A stretch of 64,000 nucleotides of DNA from Bufo bufo (taxonomy: Eukaryota; Chordata; Amphibia; Anura; Bufonidae). The stretch covers positions 210,247,359 to 210,311,358 of the forward strand of contig NC_053390.1 of assembly GCF_905171765.1 (NCBI RefSeq), given 5' to 3'. A program made the translations under genes and the position numbers. Positions 1 through 10,555 of the stretch are shown piece by piece (positions within the stretch are counted from its first letter, which is position 1; every line of letters begins with the position of its first letter). Under the pieces are notes generated by a model, which was given only the letters and a program-made list of their open reading frames with translations, was not told where the DNA came from and searched no databases.

Positions 1-33
1 CCAGTTATGTGCGCAGTTTAGGACACATGAGGG

Positions 34-114
34 GACACATAGGGCCATGAGGGGGACCAGCATAAGATGCTATATGTGTGTCTTATGCTGGCCCCCCTCA
101 TGGCCCTATGTGTC
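34..114. repeat. Inverted repeat (hairpin), 34-bp arms
   Basis: Arms at 34-67 and 81-114 are reverse complements with about one mismatch, around a 13-base loop. The hairpin directly abuts the minisatellite that follows, so both may belong to one foldback element whose left end lies outside the window. Confidence 0.8.
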
Positions 115-117
115 ATA

Positions 118-755
118 GCACACATCCCCTATAACAGTGCCATCCACAGATCCACCCCATAACAGCATCATCCACAGGTCCCCCATGACACTGTCTTCCA
201 CAGATCCCCCATAACAGTGTCCTCCACAGATCCCCCATGACAGTGTCCTCCACAGATCCCCCATAATAGTGTCCTCCACAGATCCCCCATAACAGTGTCC
301 TCCACAGATCCCCCATAACAGTGTCCTCCACAGATCCCCCATAACAGTGTCCTCCACAGATCCCCCATAACAGTGTCCTCCACAGATCCCCCATAACAGT
401 GTCCTCCACAGATCCCCCATAACAGTGTCCTCCACAGATCCCCCATAACAGTGTCCTCCACAGATCCCCCACATAACAGCGTCATCCACAGATCCCCCAC
501 ATAACAGCGTCATCCACAGATCCCCCACATAACAGCGTCATCAACAGATCCCCTACATAACAGCGTCATCCACAGATCCCCCACATAACAGCGTCATCCA
601 CAGATCCCCCACATAACAGCGTCATCCACAGATCCCCCACATAACAGCGTCATCCACAGATCCCCCACAACAGTGCCATCCACAGATCCCCCATAACAGT
701 GCATCATCCACAGATCCCCCATAACAGTGCCATCCACAGATCCCCCATAACTATG
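118..755. repeat. Minisatellite, 26-28 bp unit
   Basis: A tandem array of units reading roughly CCACAGATCCCCCATAACAG plus 6-8 more bases. Two variants occur in blocks: a 26-bp form (about 180-470) and a 28-bp form with an extra CA (about 470-665). The same unit recurs inverted at 7200-7345 and 12130-12360. The long reading frames across it are a by-product of the periodicity and not genes. Confidence 0.95.
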
Positions 756-1000
756 TCATACCCAGCCCCGTCAGCGGCTCATATGGGAAAATCCAAGCAA
801 ATAGACCTCTAGCACAATTCCCTTAAAATATTGCATCGCATATCGTTATCGCAATTTTTAGGGCCCTAATCGCAATCGCACAAAATTGCCATATCGTGCA
901 GCCCTAATATATATACTAGATGATGACCCGGCATTGCTAGGCTATTTATTTATTGCAATTTTATATTAGTTGCTCGAGTATTAATTTATTGCAATTTTAT
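756..1000. other. Gene-free spacer with repeat-like sequence
   Basis: No coding signal. Around 840-895 the sequence alternates ATCGCAAT-type words, and at about 918 it reads TAGATGATGACCCGGC, which resembles the boundary of a dispersed repeat. I cannot assign a family. Confidence 0.4.
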
Positions 1001-1002
1001 AT

Positions 1003-1690
1003 TAAATAACAGTGACTTTCACAATGGCCGCCCCTTTAACGGTGACTGTCCTTTTAACAGTGACTTTCACAGTGGCCGCCCCTTTAGCGGTGACCGCCAC
1101 TTTTACAGTGACTTTCACAATGGCCGCCCCTTTAACGGTGCCCGCCTCTTTAACATTGATTTTCACAGTGGCCACCCCTTTAACGGTGACCGCCCGTTTA
1201 ACAGTGACTTTCACAGTGGCCGCCCCTTTAACGGTGACCACCCTTTTACCAGTGACTTTCACAGTGGCCGCCTGTTTATGAGTGACTTTCACAGTGGCCG
1301 CCCCTTTAACTGTGACCACCTCTTTAACAGTGACTTTCACAGTGGCCGCCCCTTTAACGGTTACTGCCCCTTTACCAGTGACTGTCACAATGGCCGCCCC
1401 TTTAACGGTGACTGTCCTTTTAACAGTGACTTTCACAGTGGCCGCCTCTTTAACGGTGACCGCCCCTTCAACAGTGACTATCACAGTGGCCGCCCCTTTA
1501 GTGGTGACCGCCCGTTTAACAGTGACTTTCACAGTAGCCGCCCTTTAATGGTGACCACCCCTTTAACAGTGACTTTCACAATGGCCGCCTGTTTAGGAGT
1601 GACTTTCACAGTGGCCGCCCCTTTAACGGTGACCACCCCTTTAACAGTGACTTTCACAGTGGCCGCCCCCTTTAACGGTTACTGCAATAT
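1003..1690. repeat. Minisatellite, 48-bp unit (first block)
   Basis: About 14 tandem copies of a 48-bp unit built from two half-units: CAGTGACTTTCACAGTGGCC followed by GCCCCTTTAACGGTGACC. Starts of the motif ACAGTGACTTTCAC are spaced 48 bases apart (for example 1009 and 1057). The same array resumes in the same orientation at 7845-7896 and 9028-9295, so it was probably one array that later insertions split. Because 48 is divisible by three, open frames run through it on both strands without meaning. Confidence 0.95.
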
Positions 1691-1767
1691 GTGATGAATA
1701 CCACACCTCGTGCCCGCTTTAACGGTTACTGCAATATGTGATGAATACCACACCTCGTGCCCGCTTG
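1668..1767. repeat. Short direct duplication at array edge
   Basis: A segment containing GCAATATGTGATGAATACCA and the following CACCTCGTGCCCGCTT occurs twice back to back at the right edge of the 48-bp array. This looks like local slippage. Confidence 0.8.
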
Positions 1768-1808
1768 ACGTCAACTACGTCGAGCTCACGAGACGTGGTA
1801 TGGTCACG

Positions 1809-3436
1809 GGTTTACCAAAAACGCAAAGTTACGCCCTCCAGTGGAGCACGTAAGGTCAGGTTGGTATAGTTTACACACACACCTCCTGTCCACACGGGCA
1901 CAGAGAGGCAACAAGCTGAGAGAGCCTTTTCACTGCCGCAGAGAGCCCGGGTATCTGCCACCAGTTCTTGTTTGATATAAGCCCGGTCTGCTAACGGGAT
2001 TATATAGGGTCAGAAACCAACCCCCGGTAGCTTATAACTAGGCCAAAACACGGACGTGGGGATTCGTGATCGAGATACAAGATAGCACAAGATTAAATTA
2101 TAGATTTAATCGCTGTAAAGGCACACTAGATTTAACACAATATACAATTAGATTAGTGGTATACGAGTCCCTATCAGATTGGAACAGTTTCAATGGAGTC
2201 CAGGAGAAATAGTACTACTTAAAAGTGGCACTATTGAAGGCAACAGATAATTGCATTAGGCTTGTCAGTAAAAGCAAAAAAAGGAAGAGACCACTGTGGT
2301 ACTCAGCAGAAGTGTCCAAAATCATTAAAAACAAAAAGATAGCATTTAGTAATTATAAAAAAAAAAAACGAGGATGACAGGCAAATTTATAAGATTAGGC
2401 AGAGAGAGGCCAAACAAGTTATAAGAGCTTCTAAAGCACAGGCAGAAGAGAAATTAGCTTAGTCAGTGAAAAAAGGCGATAAGACATTCTTCAGATACAT
2501 AAATGAAAAAAGGAAACTAAAACAAGGAATTAACAAATTAAAAACAAAAGAAGGAAGGTATATGGAAGAAGATAAAGAACTAGCTGACTGCCTCAATGAA
2601 TACTTCTGTTCAGTTTTTACAAAGGAAAATGAAGGAAAAGAACCTCAGTTAGGAAGGAAGACTAATTAATCTTTTGATGCATGTGTCTTTACAGAGGAAG
2701 AGGTTCTAAGTCAGCTGTCTAAAATTAATACAAATAAGTCACAGGGGCCTGATGGGATACACCCAAAGCTATTAAAAGAGCTCAGCGGCGAACTAGCAAA
2801 ACCATTAACAGATTTATTTAACCAATCACTGGCAACAGGAGTCGTCCCAGAAGATTGGAAATTAGCAATTGTTGTGTCCATTCACAAGAAAGGTAGTAGG
2901 GAGGAATCGGACAACTATAGGCCAGTAAGCCTGACATCAATAGTGGGGAAATTAATGGAAACCATACTTAAGGAGAGGATTGTGGAACATCTAAAATCCA
3001 ATGGATTGAAAGATAAAAAACAGTATGGGTTTACTTCAGGGAGATCATGTCAAACTAATCTTATAGATTTTTTTGATTGGGTGACTAAAATAATAGATGG
3101 CGGTGGTGCAGTAGACATCGCTTATCTAGACTTTAGTAAGGCTTTTGATACTGTCCCACATAAAAGGCTAATCAATAAATTAGAGTCTTTGGGCTTAGAC
3201 TCCCATATTGTTGAATGGATAAGGCAGTGGCTGAAGGACAGACAACAGAGGGTTGTAGTCAATGGATTATATTCAGACCATGGTCTTGTTACCAGTGGGG
3301 TACCTCAGGGATCTGTTCTGGGACCCATATTGTTTAATATCTTTATAAGCAAAATTGAAGAAGGCCTCGATGGTAAGGTGTGTCTTTTTGATGTTTCTGG
3401 AGGGATACACCAAATGGAAAATGATTTAGGAAAACG
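1809..3436. repeat. Tandem duplicate, shortened copy (CR1 region)
   Basis: Bases 1809-2145 equal 3437-3773 (offset 1628) and bases 2146-3436 equal 5053-6343 (offset 2907). I saw one substitution (2606 C versus 5513 T) and no indel. The full unit is 3437-6343 (2,907 bp). This upstream copy lacks the 1,279 bp corresponding to 3774-5052. The junctions share three bases (ACG at the duplication joint, TAC at the deletion joint), as expected of microhomology-mediated events. An assembly artefact is also possible. Confidence 0.9.
2146..3436 (+). pseudogene. CR1-type LINE ORF2 fragment (reverse transcriptase), duplicate copy
   Basis: This piece of a non-LTR retrotransposon ORF2 copies RNA into DNA during LINE transposition in intact relatives. 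The longest open stretch, 2874-3497, shows the finger and palm blocks: RPVSLTS, the first catalytic motif [13 protein letters not shown], and [17 protein letters not shown] shorter open piece at 2466-2669 is the linker before the reverse transcriptase domain. It lacks the endonuclease region (removed by the 1,279-bp deletion) and its 3' half, because the duplication joint at 3436 runs into unrelated sequence. The second catalytic block, normally F/YADD, is already lost here as in the sister copy, so that lesion predates the duplication. It is non-functional. Confidence 0.9.
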
Positions 3437-4340
3437 GGTTTACCAAAAACGCAAAGTTACGCCCTCCAGTGGAGCACGTAAGGTCAGGTTGGTATAGTTT
3501 ACACACACACCTCCTGTCCACACGGGCACAGAGAGGCAACAAGCTGAGAGAGCCTTTTCACTGCCGCAGAGAGCCCGGGTATCTGCCACCAGTTCTTGTT
3601 TGATATAAGCCCGGTCTGCTAACGGGATTATATAGGGTCAGAAACCAACCCCCGGTAGCTTATAACTAGGCCAAAACACGGACGTGGGGATTCGTGATCG
3701 AGATACAAGATAGCACAAGATTAAATTATAGATTTAATCGCTGTAAAGGCACACTAGATTTAACACAATATACACAGACAATATATACAGTGGTCTGAGG
3801 TTACAGATTACAGGTTATATGGTTACAACAGGGTTAAGCAGTGTAAAAGTCAGTCACCGGGTAAGATGAAAGTTCCTTTTGGTTGGGAGATGTTCTTTGC
3901 TGGAGTCCACATGAAGGGCCGTGATCTCAGCTATTTCCTGGGTCCCTCTAAACACATTTGTAGGATGTGACCCCTCTTCAGAGAAAGACGCGCCTACTTG
4001 CTGGCACCAGACTTTTAACCTGTAGCCAGCCCCTCCCCTCCCGGCCTGAGGGAGGGGTCCACTCCCCCTATTCTGGGCTGGCAGCAAATGACCCACAAAA
4101 CCCTTTAGGGTTCATAGCTCCAGACCAGAGGGTCACAGGGAGATGGTTCTGGGACCAATGGACCTGCATGGGTTCCGGCTACAAGTAGAGTCCAAACCTG
4201 GTACCGTTATGTGGTTTCTATGGGGAGATATGGAAAAAAAGATATTAAAAAAAGACCATGGGCATGTACCTCGTGGCCACCGGGACACAAATATGTATCC
4301 GGTTTGCGCCTGCGATGGCCAGGCGATTCATAATTCCTTA
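3437..4340. other. Unclassified sequence upstream of the CR1 ORF2
   Basis: Bases 3437-3773 repeat 1809-2145 exactly, and 3774-4340 occur once. I see no coding signal. It could be the LINE 5' region or part of an LTR-type element into which the LINE inserted. The tract contains CACACACACCTCC and a C/G-rich inverted segment near 4025-4060. I cannot choose between these readings. Confidence 0.4.
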
Positions 4341-4358
4341 TGAAAGGTAGGTGCCAAC

Positions 4359-7070
4359 ATGTCTGGGAGGTTTCATTGTAGTTTAGGGAATAAGATCAAT
4401 GAACTTGAGTCTATAATGACATCTGAGAATATAGATTTAGTCGCTGTTACTGAGACATGATTCAATGGGAGTAATGACTGGGATATAACAATACCAGGGT
4501 TCTCTCTATATAGGAAAGACAGAGAAGGCAAGAGAGGGGGAGGGGTGGCCCTGTATGTGAAAGATAGCATAAAATCTAATTTAATACAAGTTAGCAAGAC
4601 CAATTTAGAGTCAGTTTGAGTTACCTTGCAGCTTGATAATCATAAGGTAACTCGTGTAGGTGTGATATATAGACCACCTAGCCAAGTCAAAGAATTAGAT
4701 GATCTACTAGTTGAGGAAATAGCTAAAATGACATTGAAAAGGGAAGTTATCATTATGGGAGACTTTAATCTTCCTGATATAAACTGGAAAACCAAAATAG
4801 CTAGTTCTACCAGGAGTACAGATATTCTAAATTCCCTACTGGGATTATCTTTACAGCAAGTAGTTGAGGAGCCAACCCGGAAGGAGGCCATTTTAGATTT
4901 AGTATTCACAAATGGGAATTTGGTATCTGATATTACTGTAGGGGAAAGCTCGAGATCTAGTGATCACCAGTCAGTGTGGTTTACTATAAGTACAGTGACT
5001 GAGTCACACCACACAAAAACAAAAGTTTTTGATTTTAGAAAAACGAATCTACAATTAGATTAGTGGTATACGAGTCCCTATCAGATTGGAACAGTTTCAA
5101 TGGAGTCCAGGAGAAATAGTACTACTTAAAAGTGGCACTATTGAAGGCAACAGATAATTGCATTAGGCTTGTCAGTAAAAGCAAAAAAAGGAAGAGACCA
5201 CTGTGGTACTCAGCAGAAGTGTCCAAAATCATTAAAAACAAAAAGATAGCATTTAGTAATTATAAAAAAAAAAAACGAGGATGACAGGCAAATTTATAAG
5301 ATTAGGCAGAGAGAGGCCAAACAAGTTATAAGAGCTTCTAAAGCACAGGCAGAAGAGAAATTAGCTTAGTCAGTGAAAAAAGGCGATAAGACATTCTTCA
5401 GATACATAAATGAAAAAAGGAAACTAAAACAAGGAATTAACAAATTAAAAACAAAAGAAGGAAGGTATATGGAAGAAGATAAAGAACTAGCTGACTGCCT
5501 CAATGAATACTTTTGTTCAGTTTTTACAAAGGAAAATGAAGGAAAAGAACCTCAGTTAGGAAGGAAGACTAATTAATCTTTTGATGCATGTGTCTTTACA
5601 GAGGAAGAGGTTCTAAGTCAGCTGTCTAAAATTAATACAAATAAGTCACAGGGGCCTGATGGGATACACCCAAAGCTATTAAAAGAGCTCAGCGGCGAAC
5701 TAGCAAAACCATTAACAGATTTATTTAACCAATCACTGGCAACAGGAGTCGTCCCAGAAGATTGGAAATTAGCAATTGTTGTGTCCATTCACAAGAAAGG
5801 TAGTAGGGAGGAATCGGACAACTATAGGCCAGTAAGCCTGACATCAATAGTGGGGAAATTAATGGAAACCATACTTAAGGAGAGGATTGTGGAACATCTA
5901 AAATCCAATGGATTGAAAGATAAAAAACAGTATGGGTTTACTTCAGGGAGATCATGTCAAACTAATCTTATAGATTTTTTTGATTGGGTGACTAAAATAA
6001 TAGATGGCGGTGGTGCAGTAGACATCGCTTATCTAGACTTTAGTAAGGCTTTTGATACTGTCCCACATAAAAGGCTAATCAATAAATTAGAGTCTTTGGG
6101 CTTAGACTCCCATATTGTTGAATGGATAAGGCAGTGGCTGAAGGACAGACAACAGAGGGTTGTAGTCAATGGATTATATTCAGACCATGGTCTTGTTACC
6201 AGTGGGGTACCTCAGGGATCTGTTCTGGGACCCATATTGTTTAATATCTTTATAAGCAAAATTGAAGAAGGCCTCGATGGTAAGGTGTGTCTTTTTGATG
6301 TTTCTGGAGGGATACACCAAATGGAAAATGATTTAGGAAAACGAGAGAAATGGTCAAAAATCTGGCAACTAAAATTTAATATTGATAAGTGCAAGATAAT
6401 GCAACTGGGGCGTAAAAACCCAAGAGCAGAATATAAAATCAGTGATACAGTCCTAACCTCAGTATCCGAGGAAAGGGATTTAGGGGTCATTATTTCAGAA
6501 GACTTAAAGGTAGGCAGACAATGTCATAGAGCAGCAGGAAATGCTAGCAGAATGCTTGGGTGTATAGGGAGAGGCATTACCAGTAAAAAGAGGGAGGTGC
6601 TCATGCCGCTCTACAGAGCACTAGTGAGACCTCATTTGGAGTATTGTGCGCAGTACTGGAGACCATATCTCCAGAAGGATATTGATACTTTGGAGAGAGT
6701 TCAGAGAAGAGCTACTAAACTAGTACATGGATTGCAGGATAAAACTTACCAGGAAAGATTAAAGGACCTTAACATGTATAGCTTGGAAGAAAGACGAGAC
6801 AGAGGGGATATGATAAAAACTTTTAAATACATAAAGGGAATCAACAAGGTAAAAAAGGAGAGAATATTTAAAAGAAGAAAAACTGCTACAAGAGGACATA
6901 GTTTTAAATTAGAGGGGCAAAGGTTTAAAAGTAATATCAGGAAGTATTACTTTACTGAGAGAGTAATGGATGCATGGACTAGCCTTCCTGCAGAAGTGGT
7001 AGCTGCAAATACAGTGAAGGAGTTTAAGCATGCATGGGATAGGCATAAGGCCATCCTTAATATAAGGTAG
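4359..7070 (+). pseudogene. CR1-type LINE ORF2 (endonuclease-reverse transcriptase), decayed
   Basis: In intact relatives ORF2 nicks target DNA and reverse-transcribes the element RNA. The AP-endonuclease domain spans about 4420-5000, with VAVTET, GVIYRPP, GDFNLPDINW and SSDHQSVWF. The reverse transcriptase spans about 5650-6600, and a long open stretch at 5781-7070 (429 codons) runs to the natural C-terminus. Endonuclease, linker and reverse transcriptase pieces share one frame but are cut by in-frame stops, including two TGA codons where tryptophan is expected near 4458 and 4618. A stretch at about 5064-5270 is out of frame near an A-rich run. The F/YADD block that should follow KVCLF is missing: an internal deletion joins it to an unrelated short stretch. 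Frequent LINE relic, not active. Confidence 0.9.
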
Positions 7071-7158
7071 GGCCAAGGGCTATTCATAGTATTCAGTATA
7101 TTGGGCGGACTAGATGGGCCAAATGGTTCTTATCTGCCGACACATTCTATGTTTCTAT
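7071..7158 (+). other. CR1 3' terminus
   Basis: After the ORF2 stop, a short 3' UTR ends in TTCTATGTTTCTATG, the short tandem octamer-like tail typical of CR1 elements (chicken CR1 ends in ATTCTATG repeats). This fixes the right end of the LINE and supports the CR1 assignment. Confidence 0.75.
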
Positions 7159-7159
7159 G

Positions 7160-7415
7160 TCATCCACAGACCACAGATATCCCCTTAACAGTCTATTAAG
7201 GGGATATCTGTGGGTGACACTGTTATGGGGGCATCTGTGTGGAATCTGACACTGTTATTTTATGGGGGGATCTGTGGATGACACTGGTATGGGGAGGATA
7301 TGTGGATGACACTGTTATGGGGGGGATCTGTGGATGACACATATTTAGCATCTTGTGCTATATATGTGTCATGATCATCCACAAATTCCCCCTCCCCCCC
7401 ATAACAGTGTCCCTG
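7160..7415. repeat. Minisatellite (26-bp type), inverted block
   Basis: Units reading GGGGATCTGTGGATGACACTGTTATGG are the reverse complement of the array at 118-755. Irregular copies run from about 7200 to 7345, then the orientation flips at about 7375-7410, producing a palindrome. Confidence 0.85.
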
Positions 7416-7566
7416 GCTGACAGTGACCCCCAACAGGGGGTGGAGGCCGGCAACTATGGTTGGAACACGGTGGGATCTTTATGTAAAGTGTTACTACTAT
7501 TACTAACTTACATAGCAACTGGGACTCCAGCTAGTATTCACTGGGCTCTATCAAACATTCAAACTA

Positions 7567-7690
7567 GGCCGGCCGGCAGCGTAACGTGACGTCACTCACT
7601 CCGTCACGCCTGCTCCTCCCACTTTATTAATAAAGCAGGCGGAGCAGGCGCGTGACATCGGGGTGAGTGACGTTACGCGGCCGGCCGCCG
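7567..7690. repeat. GC-rich hairpin
   Basis: Imperfect inverted repeat: GGCCGGCCGGCAGCGTAACG on the left pairs with CGTTACGCGGCCGGCC on the right, and CGCCTGCTC pairs with GAGCAGGCG around CTTTATTAATAAAG. The same hairpin design (GGCCGGCC arms, CTTTATxAATxAAG loop) occurs at 12655-12775 inside a foldback element that also carries the 26-bp minisatellite. Confidence 0.8.
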
Positions 7691-7844
7691 GAACACGGAG
7701 CCGGCGGAGCACGGGAGCAGATGTCATTGTGGCTGTGCGGGGCAGCCGGGGCTCAAGAGGCAGCTGCGGCAGTGCAGTAGCACGGAGGTGTGATTAGGGT
7801 GTGCCCAGGCACACCCGACACACCCCGTGCGCACGCCTATGCCT
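7691..7844. other. Short repeat-flanked spacer
   Basis: GC-rich sequence with no coding signal, probably the continuation of the hairpin-bearing element. It ends just before the second block of the 48-bp array. Confidence 0.3.
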
Positions 7845-7896
7845 TTATCGGTGACTTTCACAGTAGCCGCCCCTTTAACAGTGACTGCCCCTTTAA
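7845..7896. repeat. 48-bp minisatellite, left remnant beside an insertion
   Basis: About one unit (GGTGACTTTCACAGTAGCCG then CCCCTTTAACAGTGACTGCC), in the same orientation as the 1003-1690 block. It ends at TTTAA where the foldback at 7897 begins, and resumes at 9028. Confidence 0.85.
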
Positions 7897-9024
7897 GACC
7901 TCATGCAGCACACGACAGTGAAAAAAACGTCAGTTAAAAACTGACACACTGTCAGTTTTTCATGGCCATTTTGCATCAGTGTGTGCATCCATTTTCTGGC
8001 CGTGTGTCCGTTTTTAATGTCCGTTTTGCATCCGTTTTGAATCCATTTTGCATCAGTTTTTCATGTCCGCTAAAAATGGACATGAAAAATTGATGAATTT
8101 GATTGGCAGTTATTTCTAGACCCACCCTTCTGAGAACACCCACAGGATGCTAGTCCCCCAGCTAAAATAATGTCCCCCATGTAGGCCCCCAGCTAAATAA
8201 ATTTCCCCCACAGTGTACATAATTTTTTTATAGTGTCCCCAGCTTTAATAATGCCCCCATGTAGGCCCCCAGCTAAATAAATGTCCCCCAGAGTGTATAT
8301 AATTTTTTTATAGTGTCCCCAGCTTTCATAATGCCCCCATGTAGGCCCCCAGCTAAAAAAATGTCTTCCACAGTGTATATCATTTTTTTATACTGCCCCC
8401 AGCTTTAATAATTCCCCTAATGTAGGGCCCCATCTTAAATAATGTCCCCCATAGTGTGTGTGTTTTTTTTTTTTTTTTTTAGGGCCCCCAGCTTTATAAT
8501 GCCCCCCATGGTTTATATAATGCCCCCCATGGTTTATATAATGCCCCCATAGAGTCCCACAGCCCCCCCCCCAAAAAAAACTCACCTTATCCACTTGCTC
8601 GCCCTGCAGCAGTCTCTTCTCTCTTAACAGAACGGGACCTGCCGAAGGTGCGTGATGACATCACTGCGCGCTCCCACGTGATTACATCACCACGCAGATC
8701 GCAGGTCCTTCGGCAGGTCCTGCTCGATGAAGAGAGAAAAGACTGCCGCACCGCGAGCAAGTGGATGAGGTGAGGTTTTTTTTAACCCCTAAATGGCCTG
8801 TGTACCCGTTTTTAACGGCTGTTAGACAGGTGCACTACTCGGTCCCATTGATTTGAATCAGGTCCGTCCGGCCGTGAAAACTGACAAAATAGGACATGTC
8901 CTATTTTTGGACGGACGCTATTCACTGGCCGTTAAAAGAACGGCCATGTAAATAGCCCCATGGACTTTCACTGGTGCTAAAAATGGCCGTGTGATGGCCG
9001 TTACTTAGTCGTGTGCATGTAGCC
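7897..9024. mobile_element. Harbinger-like foldback element with TAA target duplication
   Basis: The terminal inverted repeats read GACCTCATGCAGCACACGAC at the left and TCGTGTGCATGTAGCC at the right, flanked on both sides by TAA (7894-7896, 9025-9027). A three-base TWA duplication is characteristic of PIF/Harbinger. The interior has a tandem array (8155-8570) and an inverted repeat centred near 8680 (CACCTTATCCACTTGCTCG versus CGAGCAAGTGGATGAGGTG). No transposase is present, so it is non-autonomous. It sits inside the 48-bp minisatellite. Confidence 0.7.
8155..8570. repeat. About 80-bp tandem repeat
   Basis: Units containing CATGTAGGCCCCCAGCTAA start at 8179, 8259 and 8338 (80 and 79 bases apart), with decayed copies to about 8570 and a T18-type run near 8465. 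The array forms the left interior of the foldback element. Confidence 0.85.
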
Positions 9025-9027
9025 TAA

Positions 9028-9295
9028 CAGTGACTTTCACCGTGGCCGCCCCTTTAACAGTGACCGCCCTTTTAACAGTGACTTTCACAGTGGCCACCCC
9101 CTTAACAGTGACCGCCCCTTTAACAGTAACCGCCCCTTTAACAGTGACTTTCACAGTGGCCGTCCCTTTAACAGTGACCTCCACTGTGGCCGCCCCTTTA
9201 ACAGTGAACTCCACTGTGCCCGCCCCTTTAACAGTGAACTCCACAGTGCCCGCCCCTTTTACAGTGAACTCCACAGAGCCCGTCCGTTTGGTAGT
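9028..9295. repeat. Minisatellite, 48-bp unit (right block)
   Basis: Continuation of the 48-bp array after the foldback. The units decay rightwards into a simpler 30-bp form (TTTAACAGTGAACTCCAC). Confidence 0.9.
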
Positions 9296-9654
9296 GGCCC
9301 CTGCCCTCATGCATGTAGCACTGTAGTTGTGCCGTCATACATCATATGACTGAATATTTCAGGACCTGCGAACTGCTAAAACCTGTGATCAGTTGTTATG
9401 GCAACCTGGAGTAGGACCTGCCAGCTTCTATTGGCTGATAAGGGACATGTGACCGTGTGTATTGCAGTTAGGATTTAAGTGAAAGACTTGCAGGCTTGTA
9501 TTGGCTAATGCATGTCATTTATGGGGAATATGTCGGGAACGGTACGTCCTAGAGAGCTGAGACCCCCGCAAGATTTCTTTCCAGGTAGCAAGGGATGTGT
9601 ATACCAAGTTTCGTTGAAATGGATAGTTGCGTTTTTGAGTTTTCACGGAGCTTA
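9296..9654. other. Gene-free spacer, possible element 3' end
   Basis: No coding signal. The stretch 9598-9650, with ACCAAGTTTCGTTGAAATGG, running into a simple tetranucleotide repeat, has the look of a retroelement 3' end. I could not assign a family. Confidence 0.3.
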
Positions 9655-9695
9655 CATACATACATACATACATACATACAAACACACATACATCC

Positions 9696-9731
<36 letters not shown>
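9655..9731. repeat. Microsatellite (ACAT)n then (AT)n
   Basis: ACAT repeats at 9655-9690 and AT repeats at about 9703-9731. The AT tract is the insertion site of the Tc1 element that begins at 9732. A matching TG/TA tract lies on the far side at 11807-11850. Confidence 0.95.
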
Positions 9732-9734
<3 letters not shown>

Positions 9735-9975
9735 TGAGCAAAAATTTTAACGCAATACTTTTGGTTTTGCTTCCATTTTGAATGAGCTGAACTCAAAAAT
9801 CTGAAACATTTTCTACATACACAAAAGACCCATTACTCTCAAATATTGTTCACAAATCTGTCTAAATCTGTGTTAGTGAGCACTTCTCCTTTGCCGAGAT
9901 AATCTATCGCACCTCACGGGTGTGGCATATCAAGGTGCTGATTAGACAGCATGAATATTGCAGAAGTGTGCCTTA

Positions 9976-10498
9976 GGCTACTTTCACACTAGCGTTCGGG
10001 GCTCCGCTTGTGAGTTCCGTTTGAAGGCTCTCACAAGCGGCCCCGAACGGATCCGTCCAGCCCTAATGCATTCTGAATGGATGCGGATCCGCTCAGAATG
10101 CATCAGTCTGGCTCCGTTTGTCCTCCGCTCCGCTCAGCAGGCGGACACCTGAACGCAGCTTGCAGCGTTCAGGTGTCCGCCTGGCTGTGCGGAGGCAAAC
10201 GGATCCGTCCAGACTTACAATGTAAGTCAATGGGGACGGATCCGTTTGAAGTTGACACAGTATGGCTCAATTTTCAAACGGATCCGTCTCCCATTGACTT
10301 TCAATGTAAAGTCAAAACGGATCCGTTTGCATTATCATGAACAAAAAAAAAAAAAAAAAATTTTTTTTTTTTTTTTTTTTGTTCATGGTAATGCAAACGG
10401 ATCCGTTCTGAACGGATCTAAGCGTTTGCATTATAGGTGCGGATCCGTCTGGGCACATACCAGACGGATCCGACCTAAACGCAGGTGTGAAAGTAGCC
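9976..10498. mobile_element. Harbinger-like palindromic MITE, TTA target duplication
   Basis: The termini GGCTACTTTCACACTAGCG and its partner AGGTGTGAAAGTAGCC are flanked by TTA on both sides (9973-9975, 10499-10501). The interior is a long palindrome rich in CGGATCCGT, with an A18/T22-type centre at about 10343-10382 and arms reading GTTTGCATTA / TAATGCAAAC. There is no coding capacity. A related 300-bp element lies at 53774-54073. Confidence 0.8.
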
Positions 10499-10555
10499 TT
10501 AGACTGCCCACAATAAACAGCCACTCTGAAATGTGCAGTTTGATCACACAGCACA

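Noticed and set aside
106..528. Three long overlapping minus-strand frames over the first minisatellite
   Set aside because: They repeat with the 26-bp unit in several frames and have no start context or family resemblance.
1002..1694. Val/Thr/Ala-rich frames on both strands
   Set aside because: The 48-bp unit is a multiple of three, so frames stay open by periodicity.
3774..5052. The 1,279-bp difference as a spliced intron, making 1809-3436 a retrocopy
   Set aside because: The segment boundaries lack GT-AG, the joint shows TAC microhomology and no poly-A tail is present.
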